A stretch of 64,000 nucleotides of DNA from Chloroflexota bacterium (GTDB lineage Bacteria; Chloroflexota; Anaerolineae; Anaerolineales; Villigracilaceae), in contig JAKAKJ010000050.1 in NCBI GenBank assembly GCA_021824575.1, positions 1 through 64,000 on the forward strand. The letters run 5' to 3'. This document shows, piece by piece, positions 15,778-24,891 of this stretch. The notes under the pieces are model-generated. The model worked only from the letters and a program-made list of their open reading frames with translations, was not told the DNA's origin and made no database searches. Positions within the stretch are counted from its first letter, which is position 1. Every line of letters starts with the position of its first letter. Position numbers and translations under genes: made by a program.

Positions 15778-18288
15778 ATGGCCAAGATTTCACTTCGGAG
15801 TTACAACCACGAAATTGAAGGCATGATCGAGCGGGGGCAACTCGATGAGGCCATCGCGCATTGCCGTCACATCCTGCAAACGTTTCCCAAACATCTCGAA
15901 ACCTATCGCCTGCTCGGCAAAACATATCTCGAGGCCAAACGTTACAACGAAGCGGTGGATATTTTCCAGCGCGTCCTCGTGTCTGTGCCGGATGATTTTG
16001 TTTCGCACGTTGGCATGAGCATCATCGCCGATGAGCAGAGCAAACTCGATGAAGCCATCTGGCACATGGAGCGCGCCTTTGAAGTTCAGCCGTCGAACGC
16101 CGCCATTCAAGGCGAGCTTCAACGTTTGTTTGGACGCCGCGATGGCGTCCAGCCGCCGAAGATCCGCTTGACGCGCGGCGCGCTGGCGCACATGTACGTC
16201 CAGGGCGAACTTTATATGCAGGCTATTTCCGAAATCCAGGCGGTGCTTGGCAGCGATGCGGGACGCACCGACATGAAAGTTTTGCTTGGCAAAGCCTATT
16301 TCCGCAACGGGCAAAAGCCCGAAGCCAACGACATTTGCAACCAACTCCTGAAACAATTTCCGTATTGTCTCGACGCGAATCGGATCATGGTTGAAATCCT
16401 GCCCGCCTCGCAGGCTGCCGAATCCACGCAGGTTTATCGCCATCGTGTCAGCGAGCTTGATCCGTACGCCATGTTTGTCCAGGATTCCATTTTCCATTCG
16501 GATGAAGTGCCCGATGCGTCCGTCAACCTAGAACGGTTCGAGTACACCGGCCAGCCTGTGGACTTGGGCGCCAACTGGGGTGGGACGCTTGGCATCGGAT
16601 TGGCATCCGACGCGACCGCGGTTGCATCCGCGGCGGACCAGCCCGATTGGTTGAAGGCCGCGTCTGCGACTCCGAACGTTCCGGCTCCGCCGACAGCGGC
16701 GGCAGCGCCCCAAAGCGGCGAACAAATCCCCGACTTTATGCGGCAGGCCGGTTGGACGGCGTCTTCTGGTGAAGAAGTTCCTTCGGAAGCAACAGAGCCT
16801 GAAGCTGTCCAGGCTGATTTGCCGGATTGGGTCAAGGCCATGGCACCTTCCGATCAAAGTACGGCAGCGTCTGCGCCCGAGCCCGAACCCGTCGTGCCCG
16901 CCGCGGATGTTCCTGATTGGCTAAAAGGACTCGGCGACCAAGAGCCGCCCGCTTCCGCGCCAGCCTCGACATCCGCACCGCAAGATGAATCTGATTGGTT
17001 GAGAAATCTCGGAGGCAGCCAGCCTCCCGAAGAACAGACTCCCGCGGCGGATCTCCCTGACTGGTTGAAGAGTCTCGATCAGCCTGAATCAAAACCAGCC
17101 ACATCAGAACCTGCAACCGTTCCGCCTCTGCCCGATGAGACGCCGGCGATTCAAGCCGCCGCGACGCCTTCATCAGCACCAACTCCTCCATCGGCGCTTG
17201 GCGATTTGGGCACAAGCGCGCAGGAGCAGGATGATGCGATGGCCTGGCTGGAGAGCCTCGCCGCAAAACATGGAGCCAAACCGGAAGAACTGGTTACCGA
17301 TCCAAATGCGCGCACAGATGTCGCGCCGGAGTGGGTTGACAAGGCCAAGCAGATTGGCGAACAAGCTCCTGCGCCCGCATCAACTGACGAAACGGGAATA
17401 TGGTTAAAGAATCTGGAAGCCAGTGAAACAGAGTCGCCGATGGATAAACAGGAAGCGCCGAAGCCAACGGAGGAGAGTCTTTCCGATTGGCGCACCAGCC
17501 TCGCAGGTCAGGATAATTTTGGACTCGAAGAAAGTGGAAGAGAAGAACAGCCCATCGCCGGGGCCGAGTCAGCGCCAGATTGGTTGAGTGAGCTTAACGC
17601 CGCACCCGCTCAAAGTCAGGAAGCGACGCGTAGTGAAAATGTCCCTGAGTGGCTGCGCGATCAAACGGAGAAAGCTCCCGAGCCGACATTCGACGAATCA
17701 CAGGATTTCACATTTGATTCAACATCTGCAGCCAACTTGCCGGATTGGCTGGCTGGTCTTGATAAGGAAGAACAGCAAACGCCAACCGCGCCATCTGCTT
17801 CTGATAAAGAATTGCCTTCATGGCTGCAGGGCGAGGCCGAACCGCAAGCCACGGAGCCGACACAACCAGCAGATTGGCAGCCGGTCGAATCACAACCTGT
17901 TACGCCTCAGCCGCCGGCCCGCGAAGCGGAACCTGTTGTGGAAAAATCCAAGCCGGTTGTTGCACCCAAGCTGAAGCCTGAGAAAAAAATGTCGGCGCGA
18001 GTTACCCCGCTCAAACAAGTTGTTTCAACAAAAACAGCAGAGGCCTCGCTTGCCAGCGCGCAAGCCGAATTGGGACGCGGCAACATCGCGGCTTCGCTGG
18101 AAATTTACAGCAAGCTAATTCGCAAAGCCAAATCGCTCGAAGAGATCATCCGCGATCTGCGCGACGCGCTTTATCGCTATCCGGTGGAGGTGCCGATCTG
18201 GCAGGCGCTTGGCGACGCGTATATGCGCGCCAATCGCTTGCAGGAAGCATTGGACGCGTATACAAAAGCGGAAGAGTTGCTCCGATAA
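15778..18288 (+). CDS. TPR protein with about 14 D/E-W-L linear motifs
   Basis: 836 residues. Residues about 20-210 are tetratricopeptide-like helical repeats (AIAHCRHILQTFPKHLETYR, AVDIFQRVLVSVPDDFVSHV, and so on), and the last 60 residues form another TPR pair (LEIYSKLIRKAKSLEEIIRD). Between them, residues about 280-715 are a low-complexity Pro/Ala/Glu/Ser linker carrying a recurrent motif of the form (L/V/A)-P-(D/E/S)-W-L-x-x-L: seen near 287, 348, 377, 403, 426, 486, 516, 538, 567, 599, 621, 654, 679 and 697. No signal peptide or membrane helix, so it is probably cytoplasmic. Function unknown; the arrangement suggests a scaffold with many equal docking sites. ATG 15778 has a ccggagaag ribosome site. 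Confidence 0.85.
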   Translation: MAKISLRSYNHEIEGMIERGQLDEAIAHCRHILQTFPKHLETYRLLGKTYLEAKRYNEAVDIFQRVLVSVPDDFVSHVGMSIIADEQSKLDEAIWHMERAFEVQPSNAAIQGELQRLFGRRDGVQPPKIRLTRGALAHMYVQGELYMQAISEIQAVLGSDAGRTDMKVLLGKAYFRNGQKPEANDICNQLLKQFPYCLDANRIMVEILPASQAAESTQVYRHRVSELDPYAMFVQDSIFHSDEVPDASVNLERFEYTGQPVDLGANWGGTLGIGLASDATAVASAADQPDWLKAASATPNVPAPPTAAAAPQSGEQIPDFMRQAGWTASSGEEVPSEATEPEAVQADLPDWVKAMAPSDQSTAASAPEPEPVVPAADVPDWLKGLGDQEPPASAPASTSAPQDESDWLRNLGGSQPPEEQTPAADLPDWLKSLDQPESKPATSEPATVPPLPDETPAIQAAATPSSAPTPPSALGDLGTSAQEQDDAMAWLESLAAKHGAKPEELVTDPNARTDVAPEWVDKAKQIGEQAPAPASTDETGIWLKNLEASETESPMDKQEAPKPTEESLSDWRTSLAGQDNFGLEESGREEQPIAGAESAPDWLSELNAAPAQSQEATRSENVPEWLRDQTEKAPEPTFDESQDFTFDSTSAANLPDWLAGLDKEEQQTPTAPSASDKELPSWLQGEAEPQATEPTQPADWQPVESQPVTPQPPAREAEPVVEKSKPVVAPKLKPEKKMSARVTPLKQVVSTKTAEASLASAQAELGRGNIAASLEIYSKLIRKAKSLEEIIRDLRDALYRYPVEVPIWQALGDAYMRANRLQEALDAYTKAEELLR

Positions 18289-18295
18289 CGCGTAG

Positions 18296-18315
18296 GGGCG
18301 GATGACCATCCGCCC
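18296..18315. terminator. GGGCGGATG hairpin between TPR gene and ndk
   Basis: gggcggatg (18296-18304) and catccgccc (18307-18315) form a 9-bp stem with a 2-base turn, followed by ttctgttt. It belongs to the same loose family as the palindrome at 1349-1376 and probably terminates the TPR transcript. Confidence 0.55.
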
Positions 18316-18346
18316 TTCTGTTTAATTTCAATTCTTGGAGGAATTT

Positions 18347-18799
18347 GTGGAACGAACGCTCGTACTTGTAAAACCGGATGGCGTGCAGCGCGGCCTGATT
18401 GGTGAGGTCACTGCCCGCCTCGAGCGCCGCGGCCTTCGATTGGTCGCGGCCAAATTCATGAATGTCAGCAAGCAACTGGCAGAGACGCATTATGCTATTC
18501 ACAAAGGCAAGCCATTTTATGATGGTTTGATTTCTTACATTACGTCTGCGCCGGTAATGGCGATGGTGTGGGAAGGCCCCAATGCAGTCGCTGCGGTGCG
18601 ACAGACAATGGGCGCCACGCGTCCAACCGAGGCCGCGCCGGGCACGCTTCGACACGACTTTGCCCTTGAAGTGGGGCGGAACCTGACGCACGCGTCCGAT
18701 GAACCGGCCAATGGCGAAAAGGAAGTTGCATTGTGGTTCAAGAAGGAAGAACTGGTTGACTGGAAGCGCGAAAACGACAAGTGGATTTTTGAGAAGTAA
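18347..18799 (+). CDS. ndk: Nucleoside diphosphate kinase
   Basis: Transfers the gamma phosphate between nucleoside tri- and diphosphates through a phosphohistidine. The 150-residue product starts MERTLVLVKPDGVQRGLIGE and has the catalytic His115 in RNLTHASDEP, in place of the more usual N-x-x-H-G-S-D with Ala for Gly. I chose the GTG at 18347, because ggagg (18337-18341) is 5 bases before it and the protein then aligns with the family; a TTG lies four codons earlier. Together with pdp, purA/purB/guaB and nrdJ it belongs to nucleotide metabolism, but it is in its own unit. Confidence 0.96.
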   Translation: MERTLVLVKPDGVQRGLIGEVTARLERRGLRLVAAKFMNVSKQLAETHYAIHKGKPFYDGLISYITSAPVMAMVWEGPNAVAAVRQTMGATRPTEAAPGTLRHDFALEVGRNLTHASDEPANGEKEVALWFKKEELVDWKRENDKWIFEK

Positions 18800-18830
18800 T
18801 AGAGAATAGTGAAGTAGTGAGTAGAAAACG

Positions 18831-18854
18831 TCCCGCAGTGAAAATCCTGCGGGA
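18831..18854 (+). terminator. Hairpin after ndk
   Basis: tcccgcag (18831-18838) pairs with ctgcggga (18847-18854) around an 8-base loop. There is no T-run after it, so it may be an mRNA-end-stabilising hairpin and not a strong terminator. Confidence 0.45.
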
Positions 18855-19034
18855 TGTTGGTTGCTGGTAAGCCTCCCGTCAAATTGGTTTTCCTGCTCAT
18901 TGCAGACGATCACTTTGCACGTTGCCCGCAAAGCGGTTATGTGGTACGCTTCGCGTGCCATACTGGTAAGTGGTGGCGTCTGCTTCATCGCATACTTGTT
19001 GGAAAAGTTTCACGAAGAGAGTTAGCAAAACGAT

Positions 19035-19868
19035 ATGAGCACCACATCGCCGGGTAAGGGCGGCGTTGAAATTCCCACAAAAGTAAATTATGTTTCGCAA
19101 GGCAAAGGTCAGCCCGTCATCATGATTCACGGCTTGGCCGCCTCGCTCCATGATTGGGACTTTTTGATTCCCGAACTGGACAAGGCGGGCTATGCCTCCT
19201 ACGCGCTCGATCTGCTCGGACACGGTGGAAGCCCCAAGCCTGATTCGCGTTCATATCAGATGGATTGGCTCACCGACCATTTTCTCGGATGGATTGAATC
19301 GCTCGGCCTTGAGCAGCCCACGGTTCTAATTGGTCATTCCCTCGGCGGCTATTTCGCCCTCGAGTATGCACGCCGTTTCCCGTCTCGGACACGCGGCTTG
19401 ATTCTCGTTGATCCATTTTATTCGTGTCGGCAACTTCCCGTGCTTGTGCGATGGCTGTATCGCTATCCAAGGCTGATCAGCTTCATCATTCGCAGTACAC
19501 CAACCTGGTTGTTGCGAATCGCCATCAACTTTACGAGCATCTCCATTGGGCATGGCCCCAGCGGGATGCATGGATTACCAAAGTCAGTACGCAAGCAAGC
19601 TCTGTTGGATTACTCGCGTACGGCGTATGGGGTGTACAATCTTCCCAATACTAATTTTGATTTGACCCCATGCGTGGCCTCGATTTCAGCCCCATCGCTA
19701 ATTGTTTGGGGCGAACATGATCAAACGCTTTCGCCGTCGTCTTTTTCCACGCTGGCGAAATTGATGCCGAATGCAAAAGCGGAGCATATTCCCGCCACAC
19801 ACATTCCGCACCAGACTCATGCGGATTGGTTCAATGGGTTGGTGTTGGATTTTTTGAAAACAATCTAA
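19035..19868 (+). CDS. Alpha/beta-fold hydrolase
   Basis: A 277-residue single-domain serine hydrolase. HGLAASLHDWD (residues 32-42) is the oxyanion segment, GHSLGG (100-105) holds the nucleophile Ser102, IVWGEHD the acid, and HIPHQTH the catalytic histidine. The cap region (about 140-190) is rich in Arg, Ile and Ser and does not identify a substrate. No signal peptide is seen, so it is probably cytoplasmic. Upstream intergenic sequence shows no clear promoter; nrdR follows on the same strand but has its own promoter. Confidence 0.85.
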   Translation: MSTTSPGKGGVEIPTKVNYVSQGKGQPVIMIHGLAASLHDWDFLIPELDKAGYASYALDLLGHGGSPKPDSRSYQMDWLTDHFLGWIESLGLEQPTVLIGHSLGGYFALEYARRFPSRTRGLILVDPFYSCRQLPVLVRWLYRYPRLISFIIRSTPTWLLRIAINFTSISIGHGPSGMHGLPKSVRKQALLDYSRTAYGVYNLPNTNFDLTPCVASISAPSLIVWGEHDQTLSPSSFSTLAKLMPNAKAEHIPATHIPHQTHADWFNGLVLDFLKTI

Positions 19869-19926
19869 TGCCCTACGCTCTCCTTAACAACCGGGATTTT
19901 TTAAGGAAATAGTTTGCTTTGACCTC

Positions 19927-19955
19927 TTGAAACCGCTTTGCTTCTATGCTAAAAT
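19927..19955 (+). promoter_or_regulatory. Promoter of nrdR
   Basis: TTGAAA (19927-19932), a 17-base spacer ending in TGC, and TAAAAT (19950-19955) form a near-consensus extended promoter. The transcript would start around 19962, about 85 bases before the nrdR ATG, giving one of the longer leaders in this window. Confidence 0.65.
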
Positions 19956-19989
19956 GATGTCCGAAGGCCGTACATATATGGGATTATCT

Positions 19990-20021
19990 ATATGTTGCCG
20001 CCAGTTATGGCGGCAACATAT
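19990..20021 (+). promoter_or_regulatory. Long perfect hairpin in the nrdR leader
   Basis: atatgttgccgcc (19990-20002) and ggcggcaacatat (20009-20021) form a perfect 13-bp stem with a 6-base loop. A second inverted pair, acatata (19972-19978) with tatatgt (19989-19995), overlaps its left arm, so two folds compete. The segment ctatatgttg (19988-19997) matches the core of the NrdR-box consensus at nine of ten positions by my alignment, which hints at autoregulation; no good second box is seen. Confidence 0.4.
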
Positions 20022-20046
20022 GTTCTAACAACGGAGCTAACCGCAC

Positions 20047-20496
20047 ATGCGGTGTCCTTACTGCCACTACCACGACTCGAAAGTCCTCGATACTTCTCAC
20101 GACAGCCACGGCGGCATCCGCCGTCGGCGAGAGTGTTTCAAGTGCAAGCAGCGTTTCAGCACCTATGAACGACCGATTTTGGCAACGCCGCTCATCATCA
20201 AACAGGATGGGACACGCGAAGAATTTGACCGTGAGAAATTAGCGCGTGGTATTCGCATTTCCTGCGCCAAGCGGCCTGTTTCTGCTGAAGACATCGAGCG
20301 GTTGATTGGGCATATCGAGTCTGAATTGCAGAAGATGGGCAAGTCTGAAGTTTCGTCGCGTGTAATCGGCGATATGGTCATTGCCGGTTTAAAGGAAATG
20401 GATCAAATTGCGTACATCCGTTACGCAATTGTTTATCTGCGCCTAGATGATCTGGGCGCACTTCGCAAGGAAATAGACAACCTTCTCAAAGGCTAA
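20047..20496 (+). CDS. nrdR: Transcriptional repressor NrdR
   Basis: ATP/dATP-sensing repressor of ribonucleotide reductase genes. The 149-residue protein has the N-terminal zinc ribbon with Cys3, Cys6, Cys30 and Cys33 (MRCPYC, RECFKCKQRF) and the following ATP-cone domain (RPILATPLIIKQDGTREEFD, FDREKLARGI, DQIAYIRYAIVYL). It is immediately upstream of nrdJ, its obvious target, but a strong terminator separates the two. A cggag ribosome site precedes ATG 20047. Confidence 0.97.
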   Translation: MRCPYCHYHDSKVLDTSHDSHGGIRRRRECFKCKQRFSTYERPILATPLIIKQDGTREEFDREKLARGIRISCAKRPVSAEDIERLIGHIESELQKMGKSEVSSRVIGDMVIAGLKEMDQIAYIRYAIVYLRLDDLGALRKEIDNLLKG

Positions 20497-20502
20497 TTGA
20501 AT

Positions 20503-20546
20503 GACAGCGGCTTTCCCGCTCAAAGCGGGAAGTGTTGCTGTCTTTT
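20503..20546 (+). terminator. Rho-independent terminator between nrdR and nrdJ
   Basis: A two-part stem: outer gacagc/gctgtc (20503-20508 and 20536-20541) and inner tttcccgct/agcgggaa, followed by TTTTTG. It separates the regulator from nrdJ. Confidence 0.85.
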
Positions 20547-20601
20547 TGTTTGTATCGCTTGAAGATGGTTGAAAATTCTTTATCGTCGGAGGAGAGTTCC
20601 T

Positions 20602-23184
20602 ATGGTTACCAAAGCTGTCTCATCAAAACAAGGCCTGCTTCCAACAGCGCCCATGCCGAAAGGTTTGGGCAAGGTCCAGTTGACGGACAACGCGCGGCAG
20701 GTTCTTGAGCGCCGCTACGTCCGCCGCGGAGACGATGGCCAACCCGTCGAAACCGTGGAAGAAATGTTCTGGCGCGTCGCGTATCACGTCGCGAAAGTCG
20801 AAGAGATGTGGAACGGTGATGTGATCGAGCGCGCCAAGGAATATTATCAACTGCTGACCACCAAGAAATTTTTTCCGAACTCTCCGACGTTTACTGGCGC
20901 TGGCACGCCGCTTGGACAACTGGCCGCCTGTTTCGTTCTCCCGATTACTGATGATATGGGTCGTGATACCGCGGGCATCTTCCAGACCCTGCGCGACGCG
21001 GCGTTGATTCAACAAACCGGCGGCGGCAATGGATTTTCTTTTTCGCGCCTGCGGCCAAAAGGAACCATCGTCAAATCGTCGGCGGGACAAGCCACTGGCC
21101 CGGTTGGATTCCTGCGCGTGTACGATCATGCCTTTGGTGAAATTGCCCAGGGCGGAACGCGCCGCGGTGCGAACATGGGCGTTTTGCGCGTTGATCATCC
21201 CGATGTGGAAGAATTCATTACCTGCAAGACCGACGAGAATCAAATCACCAACTTTAATATTTCTGTTGGCATCACGGATGCATTCATGCGCGCCGTGCGC
21301 GATGACAAAGAATGGGAACTGCGCTTCCCGGATGTGCATGACCCAAAATATCGCGAAGTGCGCGGCACCATTGACCAAATGGAAAAAGGCGGAGTACGCA
21401 TACACACTTATAAGAAAGTGCGCGCCCGCGAATTATTCGACAAGATTGTGAATCAGGCGCATCACAACGGCGAGCCGGGCGTGTTGTTCCTCGATGCATC
21501 GAATCGAAGCAATCCGGTTCCGCATTTATATCCGCTCGAAGCGACAAATCCGTGCGGCGAACAATGGCTTGGACCTTACGAGAATTGTTGTCTCGGCTCC
21601 GTGAATCTCAACGAGCATTGTGGCCCGGACGGAACGGTGGATTGGGAATCACTTCGCATGAGCGTTGTAACATCCACGCGCTTCCTCGATGATGTGGTTG
21701 AAGCCAACGCGTATGTTCCGGCTGTTCCTCAATTGACTGAAGCCGCGCACAAGGCGCGCCGCATTGGCCTCGGTATCATGGGGCTTGGCGATTTGATGTA
21801 TCACGTCGGTGTGCGTTATGGATCGAAGGAAGGTCAGGAATTCGGCGCGCAGGTGATGGAGTTTGTCCGCTATCACGCGATGTTGACGAGCATTGAATTG
21901 GCACAAGAACGCGGACCATTTCCAGCTATTGAAGGCTCGATCTACGATATGGACAACATGACGTGGACTCCGCCTCAGACGCTGATTCCCTATCAGCATA
22001 ACTGGGGCCGCCCCGAAGTCCGGTGGGATGCGGTGGTGGATGGAATCAAAAAGCACGGCATCCGCAACGCGGCGCAGACCACCGTCGCGCCAACGGGAAC
22101 GATTGCAACCGTCGCGGGTTGTGAAGGCTATGGCTGCGAACCGGTCTTCGCGTTGGCGTATTATCGTCACGTCAATGATCATGGCAAGGATTTGAAACTC
22201 ACCTACGCCAGCCCGCGCTTCGATGAAGCTTTGAAGAAACTTGGACTTGGCGAAGAGAAGCGGCAGGAAATTGTCGAGCAGGTGATGAGCGAAGGCAGCT
22301 GTCAGAATATCAGCGAAATCCCGCAAGCTGTGCGTGATGTCTTTGTTGTATCTGCGGATATAACCGCTGAAGAACATGTTCGAATGCAGGGAGCTTTGCA
22401 GGCTTTCGTGGATAACTCGCTGTCGAAGACGGTTAATTTCCCGGAGACCGCGACCATTGATGATGTTGCTCAAGCATATATGCTGGCATGGGAACTTGGA
22501 TGCAAAGGCATCACGGTTTATGTGACCGGCTCGCGCGAGAAAGTTGTTCTGGAGACGAAAGCAACCGCGGATAAAAAAGCACCGGCTCAGACCTCAACGA
22601 TGACGGTCCCTGTTTCGACAACCAATCTTTGGCACGATGGCAAGAAGCCGCGGCCCAAGGCCTTGCGCGGTCAGACGTTCAACATCGAGACGCCTGCTGG
22701 CAAAGCCTTCATCACCATTAATGAGAACGGCGGGCAGCAGCCCTTTGAAGCGTTCATCAATACCGCCAAAGCCGGTTCTGAAACGGCTGCTGTCTCCGAA
22801 GCGATTGGACGTTTGATCTCATATATTTTGCGAATGGCTTCACCCATTGCACCGACGGAGCGGATGCGCGAAGTTGTCCGCCAGTTAATCGGCATCGGCG
22901 GTGGACGTTCGCTTGGATTTGGTCCGAACCGCGTGCGCTCTTTGCCAGATGGCATCGGACAGGTGCTCGATCAATATCTGCGCGAGAAGGAAGGCACAGG
23001 TGATGACGCAGTCGCCGAGATCAAGCCGAATGGACAGCCGCTGGCTTCGATTGAAGACGTTGTAGATACCAGCGTACCTTCAACGGTCAGAATTGGTGAT
23101 TTGTGTCCCGAGTGCGGCGAAGCGGCAGTAGTCAATGAAGAGGGTTGCCGCAAGTGTTACGCATGCGGATATTCTGAATGCTAG
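20602..23184 (+). CDS. nrdJ: Adenosylcobalamin-dependent ribonucleotide reductase (class II)
   Basis: Reduces ribonucleotides to deoxyribonucleotides with a cobalamin radical and without oxygen. The 860-residue protein has the class II catalytic barrel: [20 protein letters not shown] near residue 92, [36 protein letters not shown] around Cys318, and the [19 protein letters not shown] region. The C-terminus is a small zinc ribbon ([21 protein letters not shown]) whose cysteines also serve for re-reduction. ATG 20602 has a ggaggag ribosome site; an in-frame upstream start lacks one. Requires vitamin B12; no cobalamin genes are in the window. Confidence 0.96.
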   Translation: MVTKAVSSKQGLLPTAPMPKGLGKVQLTDNARQVLERRYVRRGDDGQPVETVEEMFWRVAYHVAKVEEMWNGDVIERAKEYYQLLTTKKFFPNSPTFTGAGTPLGQLAACFVLPITDDMGRDTAGIFQTLRDAALIQQTGGGNGFSFSRLRPKGTIVKSSAGQATGPVGFLRVYDHAFGEIAQGGTRRGANMGVLRVDHPDVEEFITCKTDENQITNFNISVGITDAFMRAVRDDKEWELRFPDVHDPKYREVRGTIDQMEKGGVRIHTYKKVRARELFDKIVNQAHHNGEPGVLFLDASNRSNPVPHLYPLEATNPCGEQWLGPYENCCLGSVNLNEHCGPDGTVDWESLRMSVVTSTRFLDDVVEANAYVPAVPQLTEAAHKARRIGLGIMGLGDLMYHVGVRYGSKEGQEFGAQVMEFVRYHAMLTSIELAQERGPFPAIEGSIYDMDNMTWTPPQTLIPYQHNWGRPEVRWDAVVDGIKKHGIRNAAQTTVAPTGTIATVAGCEGYGCEPVFALAYYRHVNDHGKDLKLTYASPRFDEALKKLGLGEEKRQEIVEQVMSEGSCQNISEIPQAVRDVFVVSADITAEEHVRMQGALQAFVDNSLSKTVNFPETATIDDVAQAYMLAWELGCKGITVYVTGSREKVVLETKATADKKAPAQTSTMTVPVSTTNLWHDGKKPRPKALRGQTFNIETPAGKAFITINENGGQQPFEAFINTAKAGSETAAVSEAIGRLISYILRMASPIAPTERMREVVRQLIGIGGGRSLGFGPNRVRSLPDGIGQVLDQYLREKEGTGDDAVAEIKPNGQPLASIEDVVDTSVPSTVRIGDLCPECGEAAVVNEEGCRKCYACGYSEC

Positions 23185-23214
23185 AAAGTTGAAGGTTTGA
23201 AGGTTGGAAAGTTG

Positions 23215-23244
23215 AGCGGACGAGTTTCTCGTCCGCTTCATTTT
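23215..23244 (+). terminator. Rho-independent terminator of nrdJ
   Basis: agcggacgag (23215-23224) and ctcgtccgct (23228-23237), 10-bp perfect stem with a TTT loop, followed by tcattttta. The 20-base word shared with 7437-7456 lies just before it (23195-23214). Confidence 0.8.
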
Positions 23245-23281
23245 TATGAAGTGATTTTTGGCGTGTTATCATGAAAGCGAA

Positions 23282-24487
23282 TCAATTGTGTTTCTCAAAC
23301 TGCACTTCGGAATACGGGGAAACAGGGCTTTGTAGCAATTTAGAATTAGCCCCTTTTAGATATTGATCAAAGAAAGCGACCAGATAAGCATTGGAAATCT
23401 CCAGCCCCCTTTCAGGTTGTATCGAACCAATATAGCCCATCTGACGCAAAAGAAGACGCGGGAGCGGCGGCAGCCGCAACGGCATATCACTGAAATTGAA
23501 GTGTTTTGTTCCCTTGATGGAAAGATAATAAGCCGTGCTGTTTGAAGTGGAATACGCCTGGCGCATCGTGTCACAATCCTTGCCGCAGTTATCTTCTGCC
23601 ATGAACATGAAGGGTGCTTGCAGCGTCGCATCCACTTGGTAGCTGAATAACGTGCCGTCCAGGTCCGCGCCGGCTTTGCAGCGCGGATCTGTTTCGCAGA
23701 CGCTGGCTGTGGTTGCGCCGCCAAATGAATGCCCGAAGACGCCGATGTGTGAAAGGTCAAGCCTGTTGTAGAAAAGATTCGCTTGGTCTGTATTGATGCG
23801 TTGAAGTTGACCCATCACAAAGAGCACATCCTGCGTCCAGACTTTGCCGATTCGACTTGCATCTTGATCTGCTTCGGCGGCGCCTGCGCTATCGGGAATC
23901 GTTCCTTTGTTTGAGCGCAAAGCGACGCGGCCATCCGGGAAGACAATCACATTCGATGTATATGTTGGATTGACACCGAAAACAATGTATCCGTGACTTG
24001 CCAGGTTCTCGGCATAAACCGTGTAATCCGTTGGGATTGGACCCATGCCGGGTTCCATGATAATTATGGGATAGTTGCTTTGCAATTCCCCAACCGGGAC
24101 ATTTGCAAACGAATGTGCGTGTATGGATAAAAAGTTACTTTCGATAATTCCGCCCAATGCTCCCTGATCTTTGTTGCGAGCGGTTACCCAATCGGGCGGA
24201 AGATATGGAGCAATTGAATCTTGCTGAGAAACTGTCGCCGGATACCATGCCCACACTACGAGTTCCCGTTTTTCGTTTGCATTATTCGCAAACGGATCAA
24301 TGCGGTTGTTGTCGGTCCAATCAAATTCAGTTCGGCCAACGCTAAAAGCTCCGGTTGGGGACGGTAGCGTCAGCGGTTGGTTATGTGCGAAGTTCAGATA
24401 GCCGACGAGGGCAATTACCAACACAATACCAGATAGAATGATGATTCCGATGCCGCGTAGAAAAATCCTTGTCATTCTAATGAGCAT
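23282..24487 (-). CDS. Membrane-anchored alpha/beta hydrolase, PAF-acetylhydrolase type
   Basis: A 401-residue hydrolase with an N-terminal membrane anchor (residues about 10-33), so the enzyme faces outward. The nucleophile is Ser254 in GVFGHSFGGAT, followed by CETDPRCKAGADLDGTLF, which resembles platelet-activating-factor acetylhydrolase isoform II and related esterases; MAEDNCGKD and KGTKHFNFSD probably carry the acid and the histidine. Four cysteines in ETDPRCK/DNCGKDCD suggest disulfides outside the cell. Start at 24487 has a tggagg ribosome site. It is convergent with nrdJ. The substrate is unknown. Confidence 0.8.
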   Translation of the reverse strand: MLIRMTRIFLRGIGIIILSGIVLVIALVGYLNFAHNQPLTLPSPTGAFSVGRTEFDWTDNNRIDPFANNANEKRELVVWAWYPATVSQQDSIAPYLPPDWVTARNKDQGALGGIIESNFLSIHAHSFANVPVGELQSNYPIIIMEPGMGPIPTDYTVYAENLASHGYIVFGVNPTYTSNVIVFPDGRVALRSNKGTIPDSAGAAEADQDASRIGKVWTQDVLFVMGQLQRINTDQANLFYNRLDLSHIGVFGHSFGGATTASVCETDPRCKAGADLDGTLFSYQVDATLQAPFMFMAEDNCGKDCDTMRQAYSTSNSTAYYLSIKGTKHFNFSDMPLRLPPLPRLLLRQMGYIGSIQPERGLEISNAYLVAFFDQYLKGANSKLLQSPVSPYSEVQFEKHN

Positions 24488-24537
24488 GTTCTGCCTCCAT
24501 ACTTATTAAATGCTTCGCAGAAGGAAGATGAGACAGC

Positions 24538-24566
24538 CCGGCCCCTACCAGGTGAGAGTAGGCCGG
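24538..24566. terminator. GC-rich hairpin between the hydrolase and the DUF4404 gene
   Basis: ccggcccctac (24538-24548) pairs with gtaggccgg (24558-24566) with a 2-base bulge. It lies between two divergent genes, so it cannot terminate either; it may be a repeat of the same family as 1349-1376 (ggcccctac core) or a structured operator. Confidence 0.35.
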
Positions 24567-24610
24567 AGGGAGTGCAAAAAGTTGTAAAATATAGACGGAG
24601 GATGTTCGTT

Positions 24611-24883
24611 ATGGATGATAAAAAGTTTCGCAAGCTTCTCGAACAACTTCACGCCCAGATCGAGCAGACTGAAAAGATGGACGATCAAGGGAGGGAACTT
24701 CTGCGCCATGTCAACGCGGATATCAATGAATTATTGGCGCGGACCGAAGGGGCGCCGCTCAAGCCCAAACCGGCTCTGGCACACAGCTTGGAAGCTGCCA
24801 TCAGCCATTTTGAAGTGACCCATCCCACGCTGACCGCTGCCTTATCCGATTTGTTGAACGCCCTCAGCAACGCCGGGATTTGA
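24611..24883 (+). CDS. DUF4404 family small protein
   Basis: A 90-residue, highly charged helical protein (MDDKKFRKLLEQLHAQIEQT, then ELLARTEGAP and ISHFEVTHPTLTAALSDLLNALSNAGI), matching DUF4404, small cytoplasmic proteins of unknown function. I chose ATG 24611 because ggagg at 24597-24601 is nine bases before it; an ATG at 24602 directly abuts the ribosome site. A TAAAAT box lies at 24585-24590. The secreted protease-like gene follows after 8 bases, so the two form an operon. Confidence 0.7.
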   Translation: MDDKKFRKLLEQLHAQIEQTEKMDDQGRELLRHVNADINELLARTEGAPLKPKPALAHSLEAAISHFEVTHPTLTAALSDLLNALSNAGI

Positions 24884-24891
24884 TTTCGATA

